A stretch of DNA of 64,000 bases from Nocardia concava NBRC 100430 (GCF_000308815.1 NZ_BAFX01000095.1:124001-188000), one strand, 5' to 3'. Shown: positions 25,550-34,895, numbered from the stretch's first letter. The notes: generated by a model from the sequence alone, not told the origin. Numbers and translations are program-made.

Positions 25550-25930
25550 CTACTCGCCCTCCGCGATCGCGAACCGAGGACTGCGCACATCGGTGGGATC
25601 CGAGGACACCAGTGCGACACTGTAATCCGACCCCGCCTCGACCTCCGGAACCCGAACCCGCACCGAGAGCTGCCGTGTCGGAACCTCACCCGCGAGCACC
25701 GCGACATCCTCGATCCCGGCTCCGGTACCGCGCAGCAGGACCACATCCACGGGATGCCCCATCGGACCGATCACCCGCCACGACACGGTGACCTCGGTTC
25801 CGACCCGCCAAACCGTCCCGGCCTCGGGCGCGGTCACCAGAATCGAATCCGACTGCAGCATCGCCGCGACATTCGGCCGGCGGAGGATCCCGTCGATACG
25901 TCGAAACATCGCCCGCACCCAGCTCAGCAT
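25550..25930 (-). CDS. small protein with Kre9/KNH-like Ig domain
   Basis: 126 residues from the ATG at 25930 (MLSWVRAMFRRID). Residues about 30-125 look like the Ser-Thr-rich/KNH-like Ig domain (PF10342 type): ILVTAPEAGTVWRVGTEVTV, then WRV, VDVVLLRG and a closing YSVALVSSDP strand. The N-terminal 25 residues are basic and amphipathic rather than a clear signal peptide, so location is uncertain. Function unknown. Confidence 0.6.
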   Translation of the reverse strand: MLSWVRAMFRRIDGILRRPNVAAMLQSDSILVTAPEAGTVWRVGTEVTVSWRVIGPMGHPVDVVLLRGTGAGIEDVAVLAGEVPTRQLSVRVRVPEVEAGSDYSVALVSSDPTDVRSPRFAIAEGE

Positions 25931-26166
25931 GAGACGCCCACCTCTCCCGCAGCACCGTCCAACCAACAGATAACCGCACGTTACGTGGCATACCGGGTCG
26001 AAACCGGCGACACGCATCTCCCGCCGGCCCGAGATCTCGCAATTGTGTCGCTACTCACTAACCACGGCCGAACACCGAAAATTGTCGGATCGCGGTACTC
26101 GGCGTTCGTCTGGAGGGTGAAGCGCGGGGTATCTGCCCGCGCGAGGAACCGAGAAAGTGAGACGAG

Positions 26167-26847
26167 ATGTCGATGAGCGATATGGATATGGCACGTGCCG
26201 AACGGGAAGATCTGGCGGAATTCCTTGCGGATCTGACTCCGGAACAGTGGGATGCGCCGTCTCTGTGCGCCGGGTGGCGAGTGCGCGATGTGGTGGCACA
26301 CATGTTCAGTTACGAGGATCTCGGGAAGTTCGGGCTGCTGAAGCGGTTCGTGAAGGGCCGCGTCATCCATGCCAATCAGGTCGGCGTCGACCTGTTCGCG
26401 AAATGCACAACCGACGAGCTGCTCACGTTCGTGCGGAGCCATCCGACCCCGCGCGGCTTGACCGCCGGATTCGGCGGGATGATCGCCCTGGTCGATGGCA
26501 CCATCCATCACCAGGACATTCGGCGCCCGCTCGGATTGCCCCGCGAAATTCCGCCCGCCCGCCTACTGCGAGTCCTCGATGCGGCGCGCACGAACCCGCG
26601 GCTGCGCGCCCGACCCCGAATCCGCGCACTGAGCCTGCGAGCGACCGATGTCGACTGGAGAACGGGTACCGGACCGGAAGTCAATGGCACCGGCGAGGCA
26701 TTGCTGATGGCCATGGCCGGACGTCCCAGCGCGCTCGCCGAGCTCACGGGACCCGGACTGCACATACTGACGGAACGCTTGGAATCCGGTCAGCTACACC
26801 ATGTTCCGTCACCGTCCACCGATGGCCGGGGAGACAGCAACAAGTGA
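26167..26847 (+). CDS. maleylpyruvate isomerase-family (mycothiol-dependent/DinB-like) protein
   Basis: 226 residues; ATG at 26167. DinB-like four-helix fold with the metal-binding pattern of the family: LCAGWRVRDVVAHMFSYED near residue 40 and TIHHQDIRRPLGLPREIP near 120. Relatives use mycothiol, the actinobacterial thiol, in isomerisation or detoxification, but most members have no known substrate. Stand-alone gene with no obvious partner. Confidence 0.8.
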   Translation: MSMSDMDMARAEREDLAEFLADLTPEQWDAPSLCAGWRVRDVVAHMFSYEDLGKFGLLKRFVKGRVIHANQVGVDLFAKCTTDELLTFVRSHPTPRGLTAGFGGMIALVDGTIHHQDIRRPLGLPREIPPARLLRVLDAARTNPRLRARPRIRALSLRATDVDWRTGTGPEVNGTGEALLMAMAGRPSALAELTGPGLHILTERLESGQLHHVPSPSTDGRGDSNK

Positions 26848-26870
26848 AATATGCGCCCGGGGCAGGCGGT

Positions 26871-27791
26871 TCAGCCTTGGGTGATCTGCTGCTCGACGCC
26901 CGCAGCGAGGGCGGCGTCGCCGCGCGCAGAGGGGTGCCAGGGGAAGCCGAGGGGTTCGGTGCGGGGGTCGAAGACGCCGTCCACCCAGGCGTCGGGGGTG
27001 CAGGGGCCGTGACCGGCGGTCAAGGCTCGGCTGTCGAGGTAAGTAACGTTCAGGAGGGTGGCGGCTTCGCGTTGGGCGGTGTCGAGGCGGTCCAGGAATC
27101 TGGTGACCGCGGCGGCCCGGGGCTGCCAGACATCGACGCCGGCGATGGTCGCGCAGGCGGAATCCTGGCCTGCGGGATGGAGTTCCGGATATCCGACGAA
27201 AACGATCCGGGCGTTCGGGGCGTAGTAGCGGATGTATTCGACCGCTTGGCGGACTCGGGTGGCGTAGGCCTGGGCGGTAATGGTGTCGGGGTCGGGGGCT
27301 CGGCCCTGGTCGATGGCTTCGGGGCCGCAGCCGTTGACCAGGTCGGTCAGGCAGGTGAGGGCGCGGGAGAGGGCGATCGGGTGGTCGTTGCCCCAGGTGT
27401 CGTTCATGCCGAGCTGGATGGTCACGAGCCGGGTGCGGGGGCCGAAAGCGTTGTCGGACATGGCCCGTTTCACCTGGTGGACCAGGGTCCAGCCGGAGGT
27501 GTCGATGGTGCCGCCCTGGCACGAGGTGTCCTCGACATCGTCCGGCGACAGGGCCATGCGACCGGTGAGCTGGGTCGGCCAGGAGGTGGCGACGTGCTTG
27601 CAGCCGACGTCCTCGCCGGCGGGCAGCAGGTCGAGGATCGACCCGTTGGCGGAGAAGGAATCACCCATGACCACCAGGGTTTTGCCGTCGGGTGTCGCCG
27701 CCGTGGTGGACGGCGCCATGGCGGCGAGCACCGCCGCGGTGCCGCAGACCGTGGACGCCGCGAGCAACCGCAAACGAGCCGAACTCTTCAC
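26871..27791 (-). CDS. secreted SGNH/GDSL hydrolase
   Basis: 306 residues from the GTG at 27791 (VKSSARLRLLAAS), which gives a normal Sec signal peptide; longer starts to 27869 add an unlikely basic leader. SGNH blocks: GDSFSANG (nucleophile Ser), GMND (block III) and a late His in GFPWHPSARGD. Six Cys suggest disulphides outside the cell. Likely an exported esterase or lipase. It converges with the mycothiol-type gene at 23 bp. Confidence 0.82.
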   Translation of the reverse strand: MKSSARLRLLAASTVCGTAAVLAAMAPSTTAATPDGKTLVVMGDSFSANGSILDLLPAGEDVGCKHVATSWPTQLTGRMALSPDDVEDTSCQGGTIDTSGWTLVHQVKRAMSDNAFGPRTRLVTIQLGMNDTWGNDHPIALSRALTCLTDLVNGCGPEAIDQGRAPDPDTITAQAYATRVRQAVEYIRYYAPNARIVFVGYPELHPAGQDSACATIAGVDVWQPRAAAVTRFLDRLDTAQREAATLLNVTYLDSRALTAGHGPCTPDAWVDGVFDPRTEPLGFPWHPSARGDAALAAGVEQQITQG

Positions 27792-27908
27792 TGGCCGTGT
27801 ACCTCTTATCGATCCGCTGCGCGAGCATCCGAAACACTTACGATTCAAACGACTACAGTAGCCGCGCACCCGCAGCGCCGAGGATCGATCGTGAATTTAC
27901 GCGGCTGA

Positions 27909-29564
27909 TCAGCGGGTTCGATGCAGTACGAGCGGGCCGCCGGGCAATTGGAGGGTCAGGTCGCCGAGGGTCGCGGTCGCCTTGAACTCGCGCAGCCCGG
28001 TCGTGCCGGTGAGGGTTTGCAGGGCCGCGGCCAGGGCGGGCGGCTGGGCCGGGAGTCCGTCGAGGACGGCCTGTGGGACCTCGATCGCCGCGAGGTATTC
28101 GCGGGGTACCGCGGTGAGGCCGTCCGCGGCACGCAGCAGGCGCAGACTGTCGATCAGATGAAGGCGGAGATCCACGCAGGCGTCACCGGCACAGACACGC
28201 AGCGGTGCGGGTGAGGCGGCGTAGTCGAAATCCGTTGTGCTCAAAGTCCATTGAGCCGGATCCGCGTAGCCGTAGTCCATGCCGGACGGCGCGGCGAGCG
28301 TCTCGTCGGAATGATCGCCGGGCGGGTTGTCCAGCGGCTCCCCGGTCAACGCCGCACCTGTCGCCTCGAAGCTCCAGCTCGCCTCCGGATCGATCGGCTT
28401 GTGCCAGTACCCGGTCCGCCCGCCGCTGCGCCCCTCCACCCGCAATTCCCGATCGCCGGAATCCCCGCCGGTCTGGTGGATGCTGACCGCCGAGGTGATC
28501 TCACCGGGAATCTTGGGCTGCCGCACCCACTCCGGCGCGGGCAGCTGGTTGGCGGCGTAGGACTTCGGGCCGAAGAGATTGTCGATCTCGGCCAAGCTCA
28601 GATTCGGCGCCGACGGCTTGCCCTGCTGGTTCAGATACGAGTAGCGGAAGAAGACATTGTCCGCGCCGGACATGTCGAAATCCCAGAGCCGCGTGTACAT
28701 ATCGCCGAATCGGTTGATCACCAAGGTGGTCGAGCCCGCCGAGCTGAGGTTGACCGCCTCGAAACGCCCGCCCTTCGGCGTCGACATCTCGTAGGAGTAG
28801 TCGTCGGGCGCGCCGGGATCCCCGCCGGGCAGCCACGGATCGAGAATGGCGATCCGATTGCCCTGCGGGCTCAGCACATACGCGGTGGTGACACCCGCGC
28901 CGCCGACCGGTTGCCGGTTGCCGGACGCGTCGGTCCAGAATCCGTCCTGCGTCCAGAAGCCCGGCTGATTCGACGGAATCAGCGTCGGGATCCGATTGTC
29001 GAGCCACGACAGGCTCCACGCCCGCGATCCCGCCCGCACCCGCTGCCCGAACGGGCTCTGCCAGATGGGAGCACCGAATCGTGAAGTCCAGGCCCAGGTT
29101 TCGGGTCCATGCGCGGCATTGCCCATTGTGTAGAGGCGGCCGGCGGCATCGGTGGCCATGAGCACATTGCCGTCGACCGAGAACGAGGTGACCTTTCCCG
29201 CGAGACAGCCGGGCAGCCAGACCTGACGCCACGGCTCACCGGCGGCGGTGACGTAGAGGTTGCCCGCGTCCAGCGCATAGGACCACTGGTCGTTGAAACC
29301 CTGCCGCTCCGTGCGCAGGTCGACCTGCCGCGGCAACCGCGCCTGGATCTCGTCGACGGCGACGGCCAGCGGACCGAGCCCGCCACCGGGATTGGGCGGG
29401 GTGTAGAGCGACAGCGGCGGCCCGACCAGGCCCGGCAGCGCCAGCTGGGTGCAACTGTCGAGCGGTCCGTCGGCGTTCGCGGAATCCGCGTGCGCGGGTC
29501 CGGCGGCCGCGCAGGCGGCGACCAAAGCCAGTCCGACCCGCAGCGATCTCCGGACACCGTTCAC
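27909..29564 (-). CDS. large secreted protein of unknown function, paralogue A
   Basis: 551 residues from GTG 29564 with a Sec signal peptide (VGLALVAACAAAGPAHA). The body is beta-rich with propeller-like repeats (NLYVTAAG, LMATDAAGRLYTMG, TTLVINRFGDMYTRLWDFD). A strongly conserved segment KIPGEITSAVSIHQTG and ELRVEGRSGGRTGYWHK is shared with the divergent neighbour. No catalytic motif recognised. Possible carbohydrate or surface interaction; function unknown. Confidence 0.7.
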   Translation of the reverse strand: MNGVRRSLRVGLALVAACAAAGPAHADSANADGPLDSCTQLALPGLVGPPLSLYTPPNPGGGLGPLAVAVDEIQARLPRQVDLRTERQGFNDQWSYALDAGNLYVTAAGEPWRQVWLPGCLAGKVTSFSVDGNVLMATDAAGRLYTMGNAAHGPETWAWTSRFGAPIWQSPFGQRVRAGSRAWSLSWLDNRIPTLIPSNQPGFWTQDGFWTDASGNRQPVGGAGVTTAYVLSPQGNRIAILDPWLPGGDPGAPDDYSYEMSTPKGGRFEAVNLSSAGSTTLVINRFGDMYTRLWDFDMSGADNVFFRYSYLNQQGKPSAPNLSLAEIDNLFGPKSYAANQLPAPEWVRQPKIPGEITSAVSIHQTGGDSGDRELRVEGRSGGRTGYWHKPIDPEASWSFEATGAALTGEPLDNPPGDHSDETLAAPSGMDYGYADPAQWTLSTTDFDYAASPAPLRVCAGDACVDLRLHLIDSLRLLRAADGLTAVPREYLAAIEVPQAVLDGLPAQPPALAAALQTLTGTTGLREFKATATLGDLTLQLPGGPLVLHRTR

Positions 29565-29802
29565 GTCAGCACAACCTCATTCGCTCGTCGCACAGGATGA
29601 TTCGGCCCAACGAACCCAGGACCGTACTCGCCGGTCTGACGCGGTGGTGATATTCGACCGGGACGTGTCGTATGGCGTCGATCGCCCAGCGAATTGCCGT
29701 GAGCGTCGATTCGAGGGGCGAGGCCGTGGCCCGGTTACAGTGCTGCCTGAATCGCACCGTTTGCGACTGGGATTCGGGCCCGACCAGAGGAGAAGCGTTT
29801 CC

Positions 29803-31392
29803 GTGACACGGCACTCGGTGTGGAGGACACGGCACTCGGTGTGGAGGACGGCGGCCGCCGCGGTCGCGGCCGGGTTGGTGGCGGTGCCCGGCGGCGGGAC
29901 GGTCGCGAATGCGGAGAGTCGGCCGCTGGGGTGCGTACCGGCGATCAGCACGCTGCAGGTGATTCCTCCATTGCCCGGACTCTTCCTGCCGCTGCCCAGC
30001 ATTCGAGGCGTTTCGGAATTCGACGATCTCCCGGCGGCACCCGCCGGATTGAATTTCCCGCCCAGCGTCGATCTGCGGGATAACACGCAGGGGTTCAACA
30101 GTTTCGCCGAAGTCGCCCTGCGCGACGGATCGCTGTACACCCGCCCGCGCACGTCCGGCGGCACGTGGCGAAAGGTTCCGACGCCGGGCTGCCTGGACGG
30201 CCAGATCGTCGCGGTATCGGTGGACGGCAATATGCTCGTCGCGGCCGATCGCAACGGCTGGATCTATTCGATGGACAATCTGCTGTCGGGCCCGATGCTG
30301 TGGAATTGGACGTATTCCTATGGCGGGCCGATCTGGTTGTGGCCGGGTGAGCAGGTCCCCGGCACCGGCGACGGCCCGATCGCAACCAGCCGCTGGGCGA
30401 TCAGCCACCGCATGTCCAAGAGTTTCGAGGATGCCAAGGGCTACACCCATCCGACCACCGCCGGGCTCGTCGAGCTGGTGGCGTTGTCGCAGGACGGATC
30501 TCGCATCACCTATCAGGACCCGTGGCTGCCCGCGGATCTGAGCTATGAGATCGGCGGGCCGATGGGTGGCCGGTTCGTGTCCGAGGCGCTGTCGGTCTCG
30601 GGTTCGGTGACGTTCGTGATGAACAAGTACGGCGACATGTTCACGCGCAAGTACGACCTGGATATGGCGGGTTCCAACCACATTCCGGGTCGATACACCT
30701 GGCAGGACCAGGGGCCGCTGCCGTCGGCTCCGGATCAGCTGACCGAGCGATTCAATCCGGCGTACGCGGCGATCTCGCTGCCCGCGCAGGACTGGCAGCC
30801 GCAGCCCAAGATTCCCGGTGAGATCACCTCGCGCATCTCCATTCATGTCACCGGTGACACGGCCGAGGATCGGGAACTGCGGGTCGAAGGGAGAAGCGGC
30901 GGGCGAACCGGCTACTGGCACAAGGATCTTCGTGCCTCGGCCTGGGAGTTCACCGCCGACGATCAGCCTCTGGAGGGCAGCGCCATCCAGAACTCCGCGA
31001 GCGACATGTCCGCGCAAACCCTGGTCGCGCCGACCGGCATCACCTTCCAGGGCGGCCTGCCCGGCGGCTGGCGCCTGCGCTTCGACGACTTCGATTGGGC
31101 GCAGACCGAGCATCCCGCCACCCTGACCTCACCGACCGGTCGGGACTTCACGGTCCAGCTCTACACCACCGACGGCCTGCGATTGCTGCCGCGCGCAGCG
31201 GGTCTGGACGACAATCCCCGCGAACTCGAGGGCGCCCTGGACGTCCGCGAGGCGAACCCCGCTGACCACCCGGAACTGCAAGGCTTCGTCGACGCCCAGC
31301 TCAGCGGCAAGCCGGTCGTCGAAGTCACCGTCCAGGCCACCCGATCCCAGCTCACCGTCGCCCCGTTCGGCGCGACCCTGATCCGAAACTGA
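29803..31392 (+). CDS. large secreted protein of unknown function, paralogue B
   Basis: 529 residues from GTG 29803, preceded by GAGGAGAAG. The N-terminus starts with TRHSVWR encoded twice by a perfect 21 bp tandem repeat, then a hydrophobic signal peptide ending near GGTVANAES. Shared blocks with paralogue A: SVDGNMLVAADRNGWIYSMD, NKYGDMFTRKYDLDMAG, KIPGEITSRISIHVTG and ELRVEGRSGGRTGYWHK. The two genes are divergent across 238 bp and may be co-regulated. Function unknown. Confidence 0.7.
   Translation: MTRHSVWRTRHSVWRTAAAAVAAGLVAVPGGGTVANAESRPLGCVPAISTLQVIPPLPGLFLPLPSIRGVSEFDDLPAAPAGLNFPPSVDLRDNTQGFNSFAEVALRDGSLYTRPRTSGGTWRKVPTPGCLDGQIVAVSVDGNMLVAADRNGWIYSMDNLLSGPMLWNWTYSYGGPIWLWPGEQVPGTGDGPIATSRWAISHRMSKSFEDAKGYTHPTTAGLVELVALSQDGSRITYQDPWLPADLSYEIGGPMGGRFVSEALSVSGSVTFVMNKYGDMFTRKYDLDMAGSNHIPGRYTWQDQGPLPSAPDQLTERFNPAYAAISLPAQDWQPQPKIPGEITSRISIHVTGDTAEDRELRVEGRSGGRTGYWHKDLRASAWEFTADDQPLEGSAIQNSASDMSAQTLVAPTGITFQGGLPGGWRLRFDDFDWAQTEHPATLTSPTGRDFTVQLYTTDGLRLLPRAAGLDDNPRELEGALDVREANPADHPELQGFVDAQLSGKPVVEVTVQATRSQLTVAPFGATLIRN
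29806..29847 (+). repeat. 21 bp tandem duplication in signal-peptide coding region
   Basis: Two perfect copies of a 21 bp unit starting ACACGGCACTCGG (29806-29826 and 29827-29847), encoding TRHSVWR twice at the N-terminus of paralogue B. In frame, so it lengthens the positively charged n-region. A recent slippage event is likely. Confidence 0.9.
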
Positions 31393-31422
31393 CCGTCCGG
31401 CACGGAAGATCGTCACGGGGAT

Positions 31423-32550
31423 GTGTTGTCGATCCCGGCCCCCGTTCACCTGGCCGCGATGGTCGCGGCGCATGCTGTGCACGTGGTGGTAGATATCGCG
31501 GAGCGCGGCTCCGCGCCGACGTCGCAGCAAATTCCGGTCGCGCCCGTGGCGGCGGTGACCCGGGGCAGCGCCTACGCGACGCTGCTACGCCGGGTTCGGG
31601 AGGCGGGCCTGCTGGAACGGCGGGTGCGCTACTACGGCTGGAAGAGCGCGATCACCGCCGCGGCGTATGTCGCCGGGTGGGTGGCGTTTTCGGTGATCGG
31701 CGACTCGTGGTGGCAGGTGGGCACCGCGGTCTTCCTGGGCGCGGTGTTCGCCCAGATCGCGTTCCTCGGCCATGATGCCGGGCACCGCCAGCTGTTCCGC
31801 ACCCGCAAGGCCAACCAGCTGTACGGGCTGATCGCGGGCAATCTCGGGATCGGGCTGAGCATCGGCTGGTGGACCAGCAATCACAACCGCCACCACGCCC
31901 ACCCCAATACCGAGGGCGCGGACCCCGATGTCTCGGGCATCCTCGCCCACTCCGAGGCCCGGGCCAGGACCGGAAAGGGCTGGCGGCGCTTCATCTTCCG
32001 CCATCAGGCGTGGCTGTTCTTCCCGATGCTGTTCCTGGAGGCGGGCAGCCTGCACTACGCGAGCGTCCGGGCGGTGCTGCGCTGGCCGATCCGGTACCGC
32101 GCCTGGGAGGCCGTCCTGCTCGGCGCACACGCCCTCGGCTATCTCGCCATCGTGTTCCTGGTGCTGCCACCGGTGCACGCACTAGCCTTCATCGCCGTGC
32201 AGCAGGGCCTGTTCGGCTTCTATATGGGCTGCACCTTCGCCCCCAATCACAAAGGGATGGAAGTCCTTTCGGCCGACGACACCACCGACTTCCTGCGCCG
32301 CCAGGTCCTCACCTCCCGCAATGTCCGCGGCAGCCGGCTGACCGACACCGCCTTCGGCGGCCTCAACTATCAGATCGAACACCACCTGTTCCCTTCCATG
32401 CCCCGCCCCAACCTGCGCCGCGCCCAGCCGATGGTCCGGCAGTTCTGCGCCGAACTCGGCGTGCCCTACGCCGAGACGGGCCTGCTCGACTCCTACCGGC
32501 ACGCCCTGCACCACCTCGACACCGTCGGCCGCGCCGCCACGACGCGATAG
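31423..32550 (+). CDS. membrane fatty acid desaturase
   Basis: 375 residues from GTG 31423; the true start may be later (for example near the GTGGTG around 31480), since the first 40 residues are not typical. The three histidine boxes of the di-iron desaturases are present: HDAGH, HNRHH and QIEHH, with four hydrophobic segments between and after them. It introduces a double bond into an acyl-CoA or membrane acyl chain, using O2 and a redox partner. No reductase gene is adjacent. Confidence 0.85.
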   Translation: MLSIPAPVHLAAMVAAHAVHVVVDIAERGSAPTSQQIPVAPVAAVTRGSAYATLLRRVREAGLLERRVRYYGWKSAITAAAYVAGWVAFSVIGDSWWQVGTAVFLGAVFAQIAFLGHDAGHRQLFRTRKANQLYGLIAGNLGIGLSIGWWTSNHNRHHAHPNTEGADPDVSGILAHSEARARTGKGWRRFIFRHQAWLFFPMLFLEAGSLHYASVRAVLRWPIRYRAWEAVLLGAHALGYLAIVFLVLPPVHALAFIAVQQGLFGFYMGCTFAPNHKGMEVLSADDTTDFLRRQVLTSRNVRGSRLTDTAFGGLNYQIEHHLFPSMPRPNLRRAQPMVRQFCAELGVPYAETGLLDSYRHALHHLDTVGRAATTR

Positions 32551-32653
32551 GCGCCCGGCTTCGCGACGCACGGCGGCGGTTGGCGCGAGTCCGGGGCCGG
32601 GTCGGTCAGGATGGCATCGACAAGGATGTTCACCAGGACTCGAGGAGGATCTC

Positions 32654-32914
32654 GTGCTCGGATTGGGAATCATCGGCTGGATCGTGATCGGCGGGCTCGC
32701 GGGGTGGATCGCCAGCAAGTTCATGGGGACCGACGCGCAGCAGGGCATCGTGCTGAACATCGTGGTCGGCGTGGTCGGCGGCCTGATCGGCGGATTCCTG
32801 TTGCGACTGTTCGGGGTCGACGTCTCCGGCGGCGGGCTGATCTTCAGCTTCCTGACCTGCCTCGGTGGCGCGGTGATCCTGCTGTTCCTGTACGGGAAGC
32901 TGACTCGCCGCTAG
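32654..32914 (+). CDS. GlsB/YeaQ/YmgE-family membrane protein
   Basis: 86 residues from GTG 32654 with GAGGAGGA upstream. Almost entirely three glycine-rich hydrophobic helices (GWIVIGGLAGWIASKFMG and following), the transglycosylase-associated/stress family. Small integral membrane protein induced by stress in other bacteria; molecular role unclear. Confidence 0.87.
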   Translation: MLGLGIIGWIVIGGLAGWIASKFMGTDAQQGIVLNIVVGVVGGLIGGFLLRLFGVDVSGGGLIFSFLTCLGGAVILLFLYGKLTRR

Positions 32915-32987
32915 CGGCGTCGCACTCGTTGCCACCGGGTGAGTTAACTTGGTGGTAACGAGTTTTCGCGATGAGGGGAGCTAGACG

Positions 32988-33512
32988 ATGAAACACCTGA
33001 TGCTGGGCGTGGTTTCGGCCGGATTCCTCGGCGCTTCGGTGGTAGCCGCCGTGCCCGCTTCGGCCGACCCGGGGGATGCCTGCCAGCTCGGATGGTCGAA
33101 TGTGGGGCCGCGCACGTGCGCGAAGAATGACGTCAATCTCGCTCCGGTGTTCACCGTGGGCAACGGCGTGTGCCTCGGCATGCTGTCGGCGAGCGGGACC
33201 GCGTTCGACGGTCCGCTCTACCAGTACTCCGAGGCGCCGGGCGCGTCGCATTCCGTGGTGCTGCGCATCACGCAGGGCTTCTCACCGGTCGGTGAATGGG
33301 GTCCGCAGCTGCTGGCCTGTGACGTGAACGCGGTCGTGGACTGGCGCAATCTCGACAGCGGCCAGAGCGGCAGCGTGACCCGATTCATTCCGGCCGGTCA
33401 GCGATCGACCCCGGCGATCGTGCTCGCCGAGACCGGGCCCGGCAGGGTCTCGCTCACCGTGCGCACCGACAGGCCGAGCGTTCCGGCCTCGACCGAGGTG
33501 GTCGTGCCGTAG
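32988..33512 (+). CDS. secreted hypothetical protein
   Basis: 174 residues; ATG at 32988. Signal peptide with cleavage after PASA (residue ~25), then a mature domain of about 150 residues with four Cys (two in the first 25 mature residues) and beta-rich character. Not recognised. The last 115 bp overlap the 3' end of the convergent ATP-grasp gene. Confidence 0.72.
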   Translation: MKHLMLGVVSAGFLGASVVAAVPASADPGDACQLGWSNVGPRTCAKNDVNLAPVFTVGNGVCLGMLSASGTAFDGPLYQYSEAPGASHSVVLRITQGFSPVGEWGPQLLACDVNAVVDWRNLDSGQSGSVTRFIPAGQRSTPAIVLAETGPGRVSLTVRTDRPSVPASTEVVVP

Positions 33513-34591
33513 ACGGTCAGGCCGTTCTCACCGGGAATCCGCGGGCGCGGGGCGATTTCCATGACCGCCTCCGCCACCGCGAGCCGCACGCCCAGCCTGG
33601 GTGGCTGGCGCAGTCCCGAATCACCGTGCAGCAGTAGGCGAATCGCGGCCCACGGCAGGTTCACATCTGCGTAGGCGGTGTGGAACAAACCCGCCGAGGG
33701 CCGCGGATTCGCCTCCAGCAGAACCGGTTCGCCCGCACGGTAGCGCAGCTGCACATTGGTCAGATAGGCCAGTTCGAAGTGGCCGACCAGCCGCCGCGCG
33801 ATGGCGACCAGCTCCGGATCGTCGAGCAGGGTGCGGAAGCGACCGTCCTTGGCGCGCGGAATCCCCAGCAGCAGTTCACCTCCCGGCTCCGACAGGCAGT
33901 CGATGCTGATCTCCGGCTCGTCGAGATACGGCATGACCAACAGCTCCGGCACCCGGCCGCCGTTCGCGGCCGCCCGCTCGAACGCGGTGGCCACCGCCTC
34001 GACCGAGACCGTCGGCTCCGCCGGGGCCAGCAGGTCCGCCATGCTGAGCGGGCGGTCGTCGAGCACCCGGAACCCGAAGGCCGAATACTCGCCACTCGGC
34101 TTGATACACAACCGTTCCCCGGTGCCCGACAACTCGGCGACGGCCTTGCGCAGCCCGTCGGCGTCGGCGGCCACCCGCCACGGCGGCACCGGAATCCCCG
34201 CCGCACCGGCGATCTCGTAGGTCGCGACCTTGTCGGTCAACGTCCGCACCGATGCCCGCGGTGAGCACATGAGCCGCGTGCCGACCGCCGCGAAATCCGC
34301 GGCCCGCCCCGCCAGCGCACCCAGCCGGCGCGGCGGGATCAACACATCGATGCCGTGCTTACGGCAGAAATCGATTGCGAACGCGGCATATTCGGCATCG
34401 CCGACATACCGCGGTTCGACCGTGGGCACATCGCACACCGACAATGCCGTGGCCGCCGGATCCACATTACTGGCATAGAGGATGACCTCCACCCCGTCGG
34501 GGTTCTGCCGCAACAACCTCATCACCTGAACAGTCGCCGCACCGGCACTGCTCAGCCACACGCGAAGCGCTATCGCAACGCTCCTTCCCAC
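33398..34591 (-). CDS. ATP-grasp carboxylate-amine ligase-like protein
   Basis: 397 residues from GTG 34591 (start uncertain: GGAAGGAG lies just after this codon, and GTG 34561 is in frame). Carbamoyl-phosphate-synthase-like ATP-grasp: pre-ATP domain (ASNVDPAATALSVCD), ATP-binding KPSGEYSAFGFRVL, and the Mg-binding end ELAYLTNVQLRYR...LLEANPRPSAG. It would join a carboxylate to an amine through an acyl phosphate; substrates unknown. The last about 40 codons run antisense to the secreted protein gene. Confidence 0.75.
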   Translation of the reverse strand: MGRSVAIALRVWLSSAGAATVQVMRLLRQNPDGVEVILYASNVDPAATALSVCDVPTVEPRYVGDAEYAAFAIDFCRKHGIDVLIPPRRLGALAGRAADFAAVGTRLMCSPRASVRTLTDKVATYEIAGAAGIPVPPWRVAADADGLRKAVAELSGTGERLCIKPSGEYSAFGFRVLDDRPLSMADLLAPAEPTVSVEAVATAFERAAANGGRVPELLVMPYLDEPEISIDCLSEPGGELLLGIPRAKDGRFRTLLDDPELVAIARRLVGHFELAYLTNVQLRYRAGEPVLLEANPRPSAGLFHTAYADVNLPWAAIRLLLHGDSGLRQPPRLGVRLAVAEAVMEIAPRPRIPGENGLTVYGTTTSVEAGTLGLSVRTVSETLPGPVSASTIAGVDR

Positions 34592-34895
34592 TCATCGCGG
34601 CCGAGTGGCGACGACCTTCCCACCGGCCCGCGGAGCGCCAGTGTAAACCGGTTGACCGGGATCCACATGCCGACTGCGGGCCACCGATCCGGTTGCGGCC
34701 CAGTCGTGTTCAGCGGGGAACCTGATGTTCACACCGCGTCATCCCGTGTTCACACCGCACCGTGGGACGGTACGCGACGCGACGGTGAAAGACACTCGGC
34801 ACCGCGAGAATTCGCGGTGCCGAGTGGATTGCTTGATGTGCCCGGTCAACTGCGCAGCGCGCCTGGTCGACCACCCAGTGCGCCGAGCGCGTCGC
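34592..34895. other. intergenic region with strong hairpin and short repeats
   Basis: About 300 bp without a gene between the ATP-grasp gene and the small secreted protein (both minus strand). It contains the 15 bp hairpin at 34793-34826 and two copies of TGTTCACACCGC near 34730-34760. I see no coding sequence. Confidence 0.5.
34793..34826 (-). terminator. perfect 15 bp hairpin, GAAT loop
   Basis: CACTCGGCACCGCGA, loop GAAT, and the exact reverse complement. It sits about 70 bp past the stop of the small secreted protein gene (34896) on its transcription side. No U-tract follows on either strand, so it would be a U-less actinobacterial-type terminator or an mRNA-stabilising stem. Confidence 0.6.

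Noticed and set aside
26157..27908. A 583-codon plus-strand frame over the DinB-like and SGNH hydrolase genes
   Set aside because: Spans two real genes in wrong frames, low-complexity translation, no start signal.
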